Part shown: piece by piece, positions 8,525 to 18,154 of the stretch | Position numbering within the stretch: the first letter of the stretch is position 1 | Layout: every line of letters starts with the position of its first letter | NCBI GenBank assembly: GCA_965658765.1 | Contig: CBFHTO010000002.1 | Location: 1-64,000 of the forward strand | DNA from: Glaciecola sp965658765 | GTDB taxonomy: Bacteria > Pseudomonadota > Gammaproteobacteria > Enterobacterales > Alteromonadaceae | DNA length: 64,000 nt | Direction of reading: 5' to 3' | Notes under the pieces: generated by a model | Databases searched by the model: none | What the model was told of the DNA's origin: nothing | The model's input: the letters and a program-made list of their open reading frames with translations, nothing else | Translations under genes and position numbers: made by a program

Positions 8525-8725
8525 TTATTGTGTTAAAAGCTCAAGCTCCGAATCAGATAATGAGTCTTGGAAAGCCGCTATGAACTTTATAATGTATGGG
8601 CGAGGTACAGATTCCATAAATTCTATGGCGCGAAGGGTGGCTAATTTACAGTTTAATCTAACTGCTATGCAACTTAGAGGAATACCTTTATGAGTAACTA
8701 ACTTTAAAAACTCTCGACCTGTCAT
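8525..8725 (-). CDS. Small hypothetical protein (66 aa)
   Basis: I do not recognise this short protein. The frame opens at ATG 8740, but that codon overlaps the sequence GGAGG, which sits 8 bases before a second ATG at 8725. The second ATG is therefore the likely start, giving a 66-residue protein beginning MTGREFLKLV. It is mostly helical by eye, with a stretch (PLSCIAVRLNCKLATLRAIE) that could form a helix-turn-helix-like pair. The good ribosome site argues for a real gene. No function can be given. Confidence 0.5.
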   Translation of the reverse strand: MTGREFLKLVTHKGIPLSCIAVRLNCKLATLRAIEFMESVPRPYIIKFIAAFQDSLSDSELELLTQ

Positions 8726-9266
8726 CACTTCTTCCTCCATTTATACTTGCTGTAAATTGTTTTTTTAGCAAAGCAACATATCACGGACAAAAACACCGCT
8801 AGGGACCACTGCAAAGTTTAGATAAGAGTTATATCCGTTTACTCTACCTTTATGACGCCATTTTCTTTTGACGCCATTATTGTGGAGCACTACTCTGACC
8901 AAACTAAGACTAGATAGTTGCAAAGTCTCGAATAAAGTCTCGATTATTGTTTCGAAACTTTAAATTGCCAATCAAAAAAAGAACAATTTATTTACATATT
9001 TAACAGTATATAAATATAGCAGGAGATTTTAATATTGGGCATTAATAGTTCATACATTAGTATTAATCTAAAAGATAAGATGTGAAAGCTTTGAAATCAT
9101 TAAAAAAATAATTAGCTATATTTGATTTAGTAATGGCAGTTACGCTGCATGAAGTTCAAATATTGTTCGCAACTGGAGTTGATTAAATTAATCTAGCAGT
9201 GATTTTAAATTTTATTCCAGAGATGTCTCTCTTTTTAATAAAGGAGCGAAAACAAACTCATTAATT
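8726..9266. other. Intergenic stretch without a supported gene
   Basis: About 540 AT-rich bases hold no convincing gene. It contains a 12-base imperfect tandem repeat (AAAGTCTCGAAT / AAAGTCTCGATT, 8922-8945) and two copies of TGACGCCATT (8853-8862, 8869-8878). Near 9020 an AGGAG is followed by a TTG-started frame of about 16 codons, too short to call. Confidence 0.6.
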
Positions 9267-10229
9267 TCACTTCAGGTCTGAAGTGGCGAAGCGGTTTTGC
9301 ATCAGCTTATAGACTTGTTTAGGGCATTCGACCATAGGCATATGACCAATGTTCGGCAAAATATGCACTTCTAAGTCATTTATAAGCGTTTTCCATTTTT
9401 CTGAATCACTGACAGGAAGCAGTGCGTCTTGCATTCCCCAAATTAGCTGCGTTTTAGGATATGGACTATTGAAGGGTTCATCGAAGAAATCGTCAATATT
9501 AAAAAACTCATGAAACATATGGTCGTACTGGTCATACTTTTGCACATAGTTGTTTTGAGCTATGTATTTAAGGACGGCTGGAGGCATAAAAGGGGGATTG
9601 AACATCGTCTTTTGGATAAAGCTCAGTGCATCGTTTATATTGCTTCTCAAAAAGGGGTTGGCTTTTGAGGAATGCATATTATTTGCAAAGTCAGTCTTGG
9701 CTCCAGCCGGATCTAACAGAATGCAAGCTTCAATGTTTTCCAAATCATTACTTAAAATAGCACTGATCATGCCACCCATACTATTGCCAATAACATATAT
9801 TGGCACTTGAATATTGAGCGCTGAAACTAAACGTTTAACGTAATCAGCTTGTGAATAACTGCTGTAGTTACATTGCTTGTCGTAGGCTATTTCTCCATGT
9901 CCAAGCAGGTCCGGTATGAGTAATGTGTAGTCCTTACTGGCGAGCTTTGCGAATTTGAGCCAAATTGATTTATCAGCACTAAACCCGTGTAGCATAAGCA
10001 TTAGAGGTTTATTATTTTCGTTATTTTCATTATTTTCGTTTGTGCCAATGGTCTTGTCATTTGTAAGAAATACATAGCGTCGACCGCTGTAATGCGCCTC
10101 CCGGCGAATCAATTTTGCCATATGACATTCATACCAATTATTAGCACGGTATAGGTAATAACCAACGCGCTCATTTCGTGAAAAGTAAACACACCATACC
10201 AGAAAAGCCAGGAGAACCACATAAAACAT
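9267..10229 (-). CDS. Membrane-anchored alpha/beta-hydrolase (esterase/lipase-like)
   Basis: The 320-residue protein begins with a hydrophobic anchor (MFYVVLLAFLVWCVYF) and then an alpha/beta-hydrolase domain. The oxyanion-loop motif is LHGFSADKS, the nucleophile elbow is GNSMGG (Ser near residue 150), the acid is in LIWGMQDALLP and the base in NIGHMPMVE. The ATG at 10229 follows the monooxygenase stop codon by one base, so earlier in-frame starts are rejected. Coupling to a Baeyer-Villiger-type enzyme suggests that it hydrolyses the ester or lactone product. A three-copy 9-base repeat encodes an Asn-Glu-Asn run between the anchor and the catalytic domain. Confidence 0.85.
   Translation of the reverse strand: MFYVVLLAFLVWCVYFSRNERVGYYLYRANNWYECHMAKLIRREAHYSGRRYVFLTNDKTIGTNENNENNENNKPLMLMLHGFSADKSIWLKFAKLASKDYTLLIPDLLGHGEIAYDKQCNYSSYSQADYVKRLVSALNIQVPIYVIGNSMGGMISAILSNDLENIEACILLDPAGAKTDFANNMHSSKANPFLRSNINDALSFIQKTMFNPPFMPPAVLKYIAQNNYVQKYDQYDHMFHEFFNIDDFFDEPFNSPYPKTQLIWGMQDALLPVSDSEKWKTLINDLEVHILPNIGHMPMVECPKQVYKLMQNRFATSDLK
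10013..10039. repeat. Coding 9-bp tandem repeat in the hydrolase gene
   Basis: Three copies of TATTTTCGT/TATTTTCAT encode repeated Asn-Glu-Asn in the linker before the catalytic domain. Copy-number change would keep the frame. Confidence 0.8.
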
Positions 10230-10230
10230 A

Positions 10231-11682
10231 TTATTTACTCTTAATTTGATGATGGTGTATTTTGAAGTTTTTACACATACGCCGAAAGTTGAAGGTAAAG
10301 CCCGGAAATATTGCAACGACCTTTCCATGCGCATTCTTATACCAACTATTACAGCCACCAGTCTGCCATACAGTATTTTCCATTTCTTTATGAATCATAC
10401 TGGTATATTGGTTTTGCGCCGTCTCGCTGACTTGAATACTTGAAGCGTCTTGCTTTCTTACAGTCTTAATACAATTCATTATGTATTGCATTTGTGATTC
10501 AATCATAAATATAGCACTGGTGTGCCCGATCCCCGTGTTTGGGCCGCTGACTACGTAAAAATTTGGAAACCCTGCGATGCTAGTGCCTAAATATGCCTTG
10601 GGGTATTCTTTCCATGTATCGGTAAGATTTTTCCCGTTTTCACCAAGCACCTCATAAGACACAATAGAGTCACTGGCTTTATACCCCGTGGCGAAAATTA
10701 TCAAATCCAAGTCTAACTCGCCTGAACTTGTAAACTCTATACCTCTAGTTGTGAAACTTTTGATAGCGTCATCTTTATCATGCAAAGTACATTGAGGTTT
10801 TTGTAAGGCAGGGTAATAGTGGTTAGATAATATGATCCGCTTACAGCCGATGGTAAAGTCAGGCGTTAATTTTTCTCGCAATAGAACATCATCAATTTGA
10901 CGACGCATGTGCATTTTTGCGGGCCACTGTCCAATTACCTTAAGCGCCGACTGACTGTACTTAAACCCAGTTACGCGTAACTCATAAAACCAATATATGA
11001 GCCACCTCACGAAGGTATAAATAAAGCGGTATGCCATTAAGCCTTGCAAAATGCTGCCGAAGCGAATATCCATTCGTGGGATCACCCAATGAGGAGAACG
11101 CTGAACAACATGCAGTGATTTAACTTCGTCGACTATAGCCGGTATTACTTGTACTGCACTGGCGCCATTACCAATGATTGCAACATTCTTTCCTTTTAAA
11201 GATAAATCTTTTGGCCAGTCATTTGTATGTATTATCGTTCCCTTATAATCAGATGTACCGGCAAACTCAGGGAGATAAGGGGTGCTCAATGGGCCGGTTG
11301 CATTAATAATTGTTTTGGCAGAGATGTTTTCTTTCTGGTCTATTGTCAATTGCCAATGATCATCTTGCCAACAAGCTTTCTTGACAACGTGAGACAACCT
11401 AAGGTGTGCATTTAAATCATGCTTAACAAACAAATTTTGTGTGTATTCAGATAATTGGTCTTGTTTGGCATACAAATGCGTCCAAGGGAAGGGTTCGGAT
11501 TTTAAACTATAAAGAGGCGAGGGCACGTCCACTGCTGCACCTGGATAGGTATTTTGAACCCAAGTACCGCCGCAAAAAGACCGCCTCTCTAGGATCACGA
11601 AATTAGTGATCCCTTGCCTTTTCAAATTAATTGCGGCGCTTATCCCACCAAAACCGCTGCCAATAATGGCCACTTCGAACAT
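10231..11682 (-). CDS. Flavin-containing (Baeyer-Villiger-type) monooxygenase
   Basis: This 483-residue protein is a class B flavoprotein monooxygenase using FAD and NADPH. The FAD-binding motif IIGSGFGGISAA is at the N-terminus and a second Rossmann motif VAIIGNGASAVQ lies near residue 175. Between them is YKGTIIHTNDWP, which fits the Baeyer-Villiger fingerprint FxGxxxHxxxW(P/D). The predicted reaction is insertion of oxygen next to a ketone to give an ester or lactone. An alpha/beta-hydrolase follows after one base, so the pair may convert a ketone to an ester and then cleave it. The natural substrate cannot be read from sequence. Confidence 0.9.
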   Translation of the reverse strand: MFEVAIIGSGFGGISAAINLKRQGITNFVILERRSFCGGTWVQNTYPGAAVDVPSPLYSLKSEPFPWTHLYAKQDQLSEYTQNLFVKHDLNAHLRLSHVVKKACWQDDHWQLTIDQKENISAKTIINATGPLSTPYLPEFAGTSDYKGTIIHTNDWPKDLSLKGKNVAIIGNGASAVQVIPAIVDEVKSLHVVQRSPHWVIPRMDIRFGSILQGLMAYRFIYTFVRWLIYWFYELRVTGFKYSQSALKVIGQWPAKMHMRRQIDDVLLREKLTPDFTIGCKRIILSNHYYPALQKPQCTLHDKDDAIKSFTTRGIEFTSSGELDLDLIIFATGYKASDSIVSYEVLGENGKNLTDTWKEYPKAYLGTSIAGFPNFYVVSGPNTGIGHTSAIFMIESQMQYIMNCIKTVRKQDASSIQVSETAQNQYTSMIHKEMENTVWQTGGCNSWYKNAHGKVVAIFPGFTFNFRRMCKNFKIHHHQIKSK

Positions 11683-11709
11683 GTAGAGGCTTCCTGTTTT
11701 TTATTATTA

Positions 11710-14700
11710 TTAATGTTGCTCCGCAACCTGTTCTAACTCCCTTTCAAGCCGCGCCGCTTCGTCAGCTCTTGGCTTCGTGAATCGGGCTAGTGCATAATAA
11801 AGGACAGGGGTTAGAAACAAGGTAAATACCACCGCTATACCCAAGCCGCCAAAAACAACCCAACCGATTGCATTGCGCGCTTCAGCACCCGCCCCAGAAG
11901 AGAGTATCAAAGGTAGACCGCCCAAAATGGTCGACATTAATGTCATCATTATTGGCCTTAATCTTACCTTACCGGCTTCCAGTATAGCGTCTTTAACTGC
12001 ATAACCTTTGTCTCGCATTTGGTCAGCAAACTCTACTAATAGAATACTATTTTTAGCGAGCAGTCCAATCAGCATAACTAATCCAATTTGAGAATAAATA
12101 TTGATAGTGTTGCCCGTTAAATAAAGCGCAAATATTGCTGCTGCTATGCCAAAGGGAACCGTCAACATAACAACCACAGCTGAATTTACACTTTCAAACT
12201 GAGCCGCTAGTACGAGTAAGACGACTAAAAATGCGAGTATATAGGTCATCATGACCTGATTAGATGTTTCTTGAAAAGTCCTTGCTTCCCCCAAGAATAC
12301 AAGTCCTATCCCTGGATCTAGAGATTCATTTGAAATAGCTCGTATTTTTTCGACGGCATCTTGCAAGGGGGTGCCCTCAGGTAACTCGACGTCTATCTCA
12401 ATCGCTCGACGTTGTGCATGACGTTCTAATTCAGCTGCCACACCTTCTTCAGTGATATAGGCTAGGCTACTCAAAGGGACTAATCCACCATTATTAGATG
12501 ATACAAACAGATTTGTTAAATCTGATGGGTCAGCAAGATCAGCCGTGTTTGCTTGCAAAATAATGGGGATTGACTGGTCACCAACGTTTAAGTCGGCGAT
12601 ATCATTACCGTTGATGGCTGCTCTCAAGGTACTTGATATATCATTAAATGATACTCCAAGCTCTTCAGCTCTGCGACGGTCGATATTGATTCGAAGTTGT
12701 GGTTGGGTAGGTTGGTAAGAAATTCGCGTACCACCTAGCTCAGGGTGCTTCTGCTCAAGTAGCTCAGTAAAACGAATAGCTGATTGATAGATATCCTTAT
12801 AATTTTCGCCCGTTAACGCAAACTCTAATCCACCACCTCGTCCCCGCAGATTTAATGAGTTTGAACCAAACGCTCTACCTGGCGCACCTGGTATATCAGC
12901 AACTTCGGGTCTGAGTTTGTTAATAATTTCAGATTGGCTCTGGCTACGCTGGTCCCAAGGAGCCAATGGCACTCTAATAAAAACAATGTTCGGGTCCCAG
13001 CGGCCTACCACAGTGTATATTGATTTAATGTCTCCCGATTCAACGAAAGGCATAAGAGCTTCTTCCATTTTTATTGCTTGGCGATCCATAAAGTTAATAC
13101 CAACACCATCGGGTCCTCTGGCAAAGACACGAATACTGCCACGATCTTCTTCTGGCAGTAATTCATTATCAATTTGGTAATATAACGCACCAGCACCTGT
13201 CGCACTCAAAAGACTCAGTACCACCACTAGAACAGAATGTTTTAAACAAAAATTAAGCGCGTTTTGATATAGATCAGAACACCTCACGCCAAAGCCACCA
13301 AGAAAATGCTTCATGTTCTTTTTGACTCGCAATCGCGACGTTAAGGCTGGTACAAGCGATAAAGCGACAAAAGAAGATATAATAACCGCGGTTGCTAGCA
13401 CTCCGCCAAACTCTCTAAATAGCCGACCCGCGGTTGAAGGTAAGAAGGCGATGGGTATGAAAACCGCTGCTAGCACGGCGGTAGTGGCAACAACTGCGAA
13501 AAATACTTCACGAGTTCCAATCACGGCAGCGGCCCTAGAGCCCATTCCTTGGGCTCGACGTCGCTGTATGTTTTCAGAAACGACAATAGCATCATCTACG
13601 ATAAGACCCGTCGCGAGAACCAGAGCGAGCAAGGTCAGTATATTGATAGAAAAACCAAGTGCCCACATAATAGATAAGGCACCTATCAAAGATACTGGAA
13701 TGGCTACCGCTGGAACAATCGTTGCGCGACCAGAGCCGATAAATAACCAAAGGGTAATCACAACAAGCACAATCGTTAAGCTGAGCGATGTGATTACTTC
13801 TTCTACTGAGCCTCGAATGAATTGAGCGTCATCGGAGGTAACCGTGATATCTAACTCTGGAAAGCGCAGTCGAAGTTGCTCGACCATTGAAAGGACCTCA
13901 TCAGAAATTTCAATAGTATTTGAACTCGCTTGACGTAAAATCCCTAGACCGATCACAGGGGAACCATCTAAACGCACCATGCTTGAGGCATCAGCGGGGC
14001 CGAAATATACATTTGCGATGTCCTCAATACGAGTGTCACCGTCAACTATGATACTTTTAATTTGGTCTTCGGTTATTGATGTCGCATCTGCTCTTACGAT
14101 AAGCGTTTGGTCAGTTGAGCGCAAGCTTCCAGCGGGCACATCAAACGGTGCTAGCCGTAGCGCATCAGCGACGTCTGTCACGGATAGGCCATAGCTTGTG
14201 AGTCTTAGTGGGTCGATTATGACTCTAAGTACTTTTTCTCTGTCGCCATTGAGGTTGACGTCAGCGACACCAGGAATACTTAAAAAAAGCGGAGCAATAT
14301 CGGTTTCAACCATTTCAGTTAGAGCTTCAAGCGATAGTGCATCGCTGGCGACGGCCAAACTCACGACAGATTCGGCATTATTGTCAGCTTTAATAATCGC
14401 TAATCTTTCAACGTCATCCGGTAATTCTCGCTGTACTCGGCTAATCGCTTCGCGTGTTTCGTTCGCAGCATCCTCTAAATCTATGCCCGGTCTAAATTCA
14501 ACAACGGTCCTTGAAAAACCTTCTTCACTTTGTGCTCTTATACTTTTGACACCACTCACTCTTGCAATGGCTCCTTCGAGTCTTGAAGTGACTTCTGTGT
14601 CTACTGTTTCAGGCGAACCTCCAGGGAAATTTGCGGTAACCGTAAGGCGAGGGCGATCAACATCGGGCAGCTCTCTTACCTCAAGACCTGCTAAAGCAGC

Positions 14701-14805
14701 AACACCTGCTATCATAATGAGCAGGTTTACAACAACAATCAGGATTGGACGTCTGACCGAAAGAGAGGGGAGATCTTGTTGTGATAATGAATCATGTTCA
14801 GACAT
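11710..14805 (-). CDS. RND-family efflux pump permease (HAE-1 type)
   Basis: This is the inner-membrane pump of a tripartite efflux system, 1031 residues, the normal length. The N-terminus has the first membrane span (RPILIVVVNLLIMIAGVAAL), followed by a large periplasmic domain with the FPGGSPETVD motif. The proton-relay span contains ATGLIVDDAIVVSENIQ with the two essential aspartates. A second repeat of spans begins near residue 520, and the C-terminal half has GLLAKNSILLVEFA. It begins one base before the end of the adaptor gene (TAATG), so the two are translated together. No outer-membrane channel gene lies nearby, so a distant TolC-like protein is probably shared. Confidence 0.95.
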   Translation of the reverse strand: MSEHDSLSQQDLPSLSVRRPILIVVVNLLIMIAGVAALAGLEVRELPDVDRPRLTVTANFPGGSPETVDTEVTSRLEGAIARVSGVKSIRAQSEEGFSRTVVEFRPGIDLEDAANETREAISRVQRELPDDVERLAIIKADNNAESVVSLAVASDALSLEALTEMVETDIAPLFLSIPGVADVNLNGDREKVLRVIIDPLRLTSYGLSVTDVADALRLAPFDVPAGSLRSTDQTLIVRADATSITEDQIKSIIVDGDTRIEDIANVYFGPADASSMVRLDGSPVIGLGILRQASSNTIEISDEVLSMVEQLRLRFPELDITVTSDDAQFIRGSVEEVITSLSLTIVLVVITLWLFIGSGRATIVPAVAIPVSLIGALSIMWALGFSINILTLLALVLATGLIVDDAIVVSENIQRRRAQGMGSRAAAVIGTREVFFAVVATTAVLAAVFIPIAFLPSTAGRLFREFGGVLATAVIISSFVALSLVPALTSRLRVKKNMKHFLGGFGVRCSDLYQNALNFCLKHSVLVVVLSLLSATGAGALYYQIDNELLPEEDRGSIRVFARGPDGVGINFMDRQAIKMEEALMPFVESGDIKSIYTVVGRWDPNIVFIRVPLAPWDQRSQSQSEIINKLRPEVADIPGAPGRAFGSNSLNLRGRGGGLEFALTGENYKDIYQSAIRFTELLEQKHPELGGTRISYQPTQPQLRINIDRRRAEELGVSFNDISSTLRAAINGNDIADLNVGDQSIPIILQANTADLADPSDLTNLFVSSNNGGLVPLSSLAYITEEGVAAELERHAQRRAIEIDVELPEGTPLQDAVEKIRAISNESLDPGIGLVFLGEARTFQETSNQVMMTYILAFLVVLLVLAAQFESVNSAVVVMLTVPFGIAAAIFALYLTGNTINIYSQIGLVMLIGLLAKNSILLVEFADQMRDKGYAVKDAILEAGKVRLRPIMMTLMSTILGGLPLILSSGAGAEARNAIGWVVFGGLGIAVVFTLFLTPVLYYALARFTKPRADEAARLERELEQVAEQH

Positions 14806-15845
14806 TAGCTTACTCCGTTCTCAACAACGCGAACGTTTTGTTGAGGACGTAAACGCTGTATTCCCTCAACAATCATTATATCGCCTTCATTTATGTTGCC
14901 CTCAACCAATAAAGACCCTCGTAAACGCTGCTTTATTTGAACGGGTACGCGGGTAGCTTTTGAATCCTCTACCAGCCATATGAAAGCGCCAGATGCGCCC
15001 CATGATAAGCCTGATTCTGGGATCTTAGCGTAGGATTGTCCTCTATTTGTAAGACTGACGCGGAAACTCATGCCTGGAAGGTATTGATCATTTTCATTGT
15101 CAAATATTGCCCGCACTCTTATCGTTCGGTCCTGTTCGCTGATTCTCGAATCTATTTGTGCAATTTGTGCATCAATTTCTACCAATCGGTTACTCCATGG
15201 TTGCAAAGAGACTTTGCTTTCATTTGCTAAGTTGGAAATGGCAGATTCCGGTGCAGTGAAGTTTACGAACAGGGCTTTTCTATCATCTAAAGTGGTAATG
15301 AGCGTATTGGTGGAGATTCTGTCTCCGACCTCGATATCTGTAAAACCTACATAGCCTTCAAAGGGAGCTACTACGGTTCTGTCGGCCAATTCAACCTTTG
15401 CTTCTTCAAGTGCGACTTTAGCTAACTCAAGACGTGTTTCAGCATCATCCAAAGCAGACTCAGTTACTGCTCCTTTTTCACGACTCCGTTTAAGCCTTTT
15501 AAGATTGCGTGAGGCATCTTTTAATTCTATTTCTGCTCGTTTTAGGGCAATAGTCTGTCTGCGATCATCTAGTTGCAATAAAATAGTATTTTTTTCGACC
15601 CACTGCCCAGGTGCGACATTCAACTCTGTTACTTTGTCCCCGACAGCAGGGTATATGTCTACAGAGGACACTGCTTCTGCAGTTCCCACAGCTTCAACAG
15701 TGCTAGTAATGGGCTCAAAGCCAATGCTTTGCACGATGACTTGGGTTGCGCGAGCGTTGCTTGGTGTCTGAGCAACACTTCCAAAGTGTAAAAGTAATAA
15801 ACAAGCTGCTATTAATTTAGGCACGCCTTTCCCTTTTTTTATCAT
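14805..15845 (-). CDS. RND efflux periplasmic adaptor (membrane fusion) protein
   Basis: The adaptor links the RND permease to an outer-membrane channel. From the chosen ATG at 15845 the 346-residue protein starts with a signal peptide (basic MIKKGKG, hydrophobic LIAACLLLLHFG, then SVAQ). Upstream in-frame codons back to 15959 would bury this signal, so they are rejected. The order is lipoyl-like half (VGDKVTELNVAPGQWVEK), an alpha-helical hairpin (about residues 95-150), the second lipoyl half (TVVAPFEGYVGFTDIEVGD) and beta-barrel domains. The sequence before the gene has no clear ribosome site. It is the first gene of the pair. Confidence 0.92.
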   Translation of the reverse strand: MIKKGKGVPKLIAACLLLLHFGSVAQTPSNARATQVIVQSIGFEPITSTVEAVGTAEAVSSVDIYPAVGDKVTELNVAPGQWVEKNTILLQLDDRRQTIALKRAEIELKDASRNLKRLKRSREKGAVTESALDDAETRLELAKVALEEAKVELADRTVVAPFEGYVGFTDIEVGDRISTNTLITTLDDRKALFVNFTAPESAISNLANESKVSLQPWSNRLVEIDAQIAQIDSRISEQDRTIRVRAIFDNENDQYLPGMSFRVSLTNRGQSYAKIPESGLSWGASGAFIWLVEDSKATRVPVQIKQRLRGSLLVEGNINEGDIMIVEGIQRLRPQQNVRVVENGVS

Positions 15846-16171
15846 TATTTTAATAACGGAATTACAATACTGCGTTGTTTTGGTGCTGTTATATACTAAA
15901 TTTATGGCGATTTTGATCATCCATTTGGGATGAGTGAAAATATCAATGAAAAGATTCAAATATATGAAAAAAGGTTATATTTTTTTCAAAACGTTCGTCT
16001 TTTTTTAAGATTGATAGCCAGCGCTGGTCTAGACTTCATTAAAATGCATGCTAAAGAAATGCGTGTGAAATTACCTAATTCGCATTAACGAACTAGGCTA
16101 ATTTTATTGAACTGTTTAGATATGTGAACAAAACTTAATATTGCAAAGCACGCAAGTCAAAGACAAGGAGA

Positions 16172-17848
16172 TTAAAAATCATCTGTAACAGCGCCGGTAG
16201 AGGCTGAGCTTACGAGCTTTTCATATTTTGCTAGCAAGCCTTTAGTGTATTTTGCTGTTGGTTGTACCCAATTTACTACTCTTTGTTGTAGCTCTTCTTC
16301 ACAAATTTCTAAGTTTATAGTGCGTTCAGAAGCGTTAATAGTTATTTTGTCTCCATTTTGAATCATAGCAATTGGACCGCCTACATGCGCTTCGGGAGTA
16401 ACATGACCGACCACAAAACCTCGACTGCCTCCTGAAAATCGTCCATCTGTTATAAGTGCGACACTTGAGCCAAGGCCCTTGCCCATGATAGCTGATGTAG
16501 GACTTAACATTTCGCGCATACCAGGCCCACCCTTAGGACCTTCATAACGGATTACTACCACATCACCTGCGACAACTTCATCGTCCATAATGGCCTTAAA
16601 CGCTGACTCTTCAGAATCAAATACCTTGGCTGTACCGCTAAATTGTAATCCTTCTTTTCCAGTAATTTTGGAAACTGCTCCATCGGGTGCAATATTACCT
16701 TTTAAGATTACAAGGTGACTGTCTGGTTTTATTGGATTGGTGAAGGGACGAATGATCTCTTGCTCTTGCGGATAATCGCGAACGTCCTTTAGATTTTCAG
16801 CTAAGGTCTTGCCTGTTACCGTTAAACAATTTCCACAGAGCATATTGGCATCGAGCATACGCTTCATCAACGGCATTATGCCGCCAATCGCGATTAGCTC
16901 TGACATAAGATATTGACCACTAGGTCTAAGATCTGCCAATACTGGAGTGCTTTCTCCAATTCGTACAAAATCATCGAGATTAAAATCAACATCCATGGTG
17001 TGGGCTATGGCGAGCAAGTGGAGCACAGCATTAGTAGAGCCTCCTAAAGCGATGATAACCTTTAAGGCGTTTTCCAAAGAATCCTTTGTAATAATATCAG
17101 AGGGTCTAATGTCATTTTCAAGTAAGTGCATAATTGCCGTTCCAGCATCTACACAATCTTGGTGCTTATCACTCGATACGGCATTCTGTGCTGAACTATT
17201 CGGAAGGCTCATCCCCATGGCTTCAATTGCTGATGCCATGGTGTTTGCAGTGTACATGCCTCCACATGAACCAGGACCTGGGATAGCACTTTTTTCAATA
17301 TCTTCTAACACTGAAATAGGAATGTCACCAGACGCATGACCACCTACTGCTTCAAATACCGACACTATATCCCGATTTTCTTTACCCGGTTTTATCGTTC
17401 CACCATACACAAAGATAGAAGGGCGGTTTAGTCTCGCTAAACCCATAATACAACCTGGCATGTTCTTATCGCATCCACCAATTGCAATTATACCGTCATG
17501 CCCCATACATCCAGACACAGCTTCAATTGAATCGGCTATAACTTCTCGCGATACCAATGAATATTTCATGCCTTCGGTACCCATAGAAATACCATCTGAA
17601 ATGGTAATTGTGTTGTATATGACGCCTTTTCCGCCTGCGTCTTGTACACCACTAAAAACATCCTCAGCAAGTGTATTAATGTGCATGTTACACGGCGTAA
17701 CCATGCTCCAAGTTGAGGCAATACCAACTTGGCTTCGCTTAAAATCAGCATCGCCAAAACCAACGGCTCGGAGCATTGCGCGACTTGGCGCTTGCGCATT
17801 TCCATCGACAATCTTTTGCGAATATTTACGATTTACTTTTTTTGACAT
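16172..17848 (-). CDS. ilvD: Dihydroxy-acid dehydratase IlvD (short 558-aa form)
   Basis: This enzyme dehydrates 2,3-dihydroxy-isovalerate and 2,3-dihydroxy-3-methylvalerate in valine and isoleucine synthesis. Iron-sulfur ligands are C53 (TPCNMH), C126 (GGCDKNMPGC) and C195 (GPGSCGGMYTANTM). The C-terminal active-site stretch is GRFSGGSRGFVVGHV. At 558 residues it belongs to the shorter family seen in Bacillus and many others, not the ~615-residue form of E. coli. It stands alone, away from other ilv genes. A sugar-acid dehydratase of the same superfamily is possible but less likely given the closeness to IlvD motifs. Confidence 0.92.
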   Translation of the reverse strand: MSKKVNRKYSQKIVDGNAQAPSRAMLRAVGFGDADFKRSQVGIASTWSMVTPCNMHINTLAEDVFSGVQDAGGKGVIYNTITISDGISMGTEGMKYSLVSREVIADSIEAVSGCMGHDGIIAIGGCDKNMPGCIMGLARLNRPSIFVYGGTIKPGKENRDIVSVFEAVGGHASGDIPISVLEDIEKSAIPGPGSCGGMYTANTMASAIEAMGMSLPNSSAQNAVSSDKHQDCVDAGTAIMHLLENDIRPSDIITKDSLENALKVIIALGGSTNAVLHLLAIAHTMDVDFNLDDFVRIGESTPVLADLRPSGQYLMSELIAIGGIMPLMKRMLDANMLCGNCLTVTGKTLAENLKDVRDYPQEQEIIRPFTNPIKPDSHLVILKGNIAPDGAVSKITGKEGLQFSGTAKVFDSEESAFKAIMDDEVVAGDVVVIRYEGPKGGPGMREMLSPTSAIMGKGLGSSVALITDGRFSGGSRGFVVGHVTPEAHVGGPIAMIQNGDKITINASERTINLEICEEELQQRVVNWVQPTAKYTKGLLAKYEKLVSSASTGAVTDDF

Positions 17849-18154
17849 GCGGTAATGACCTATAAATTAAAATACTTGATTTGATTATAGTCGTTACAAT
17901 TGCGTTTTGCTTAGCGGTGAGTATTGTGAAGAGAGTTATATTCGTGCCGTAGTGCCAAAGAAAGTAGAGGGCTAAGACGCTTTTTTCCTCATAACTATTA
18001 ACTTTTTTATGCTTAGTTTAATAAGACGATAGATTAAATGCATTGTTTCAACATTTTAAAAAAAACGTTCATACTAGTCACAATAAAAGGATGAGCGAAA
18101 AGATAGCCTTTGAAGTGTAATTTCGTTTTTTTATAAATAGGGTGCTTTTAACTT
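17849..18154. other. Intergenic region between ilvD and the chemotaxis gene
   Basis: About 300 AT-rich bases hold the ilvD upstream region and the end of the downstream-reading chemotaxis gene. I see no gene, no leader peptide rich in branched amino acids and no clear terminator. Confidence 0.5.

Noticed and set aside
9023..9085. Short TTG-started frame with an AGGAG upstream near 9020
   Set aside because: At about 16 codons and with no similarity I can name, it is not strong enough to call.
13313..13825. 170-codon open frame on the plus strand
   Set aside because: It lies wholly antisense to the RND pump gene, has no family features and is rich in Ser, Thr and Ala as expected for a shadow frame.
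14198..14956. 252-codon open frame on the plus strand
   Set aside because: It is antisense to the RND permease and adaptor genes, both of which are clearly real; it has no ribosome site and is low in complexity.
17460..17855. 131-codon open frame antisense to ilvD
   Set aside because: The ilvD frame has all its motifs, and this frame has no features of a protein family.
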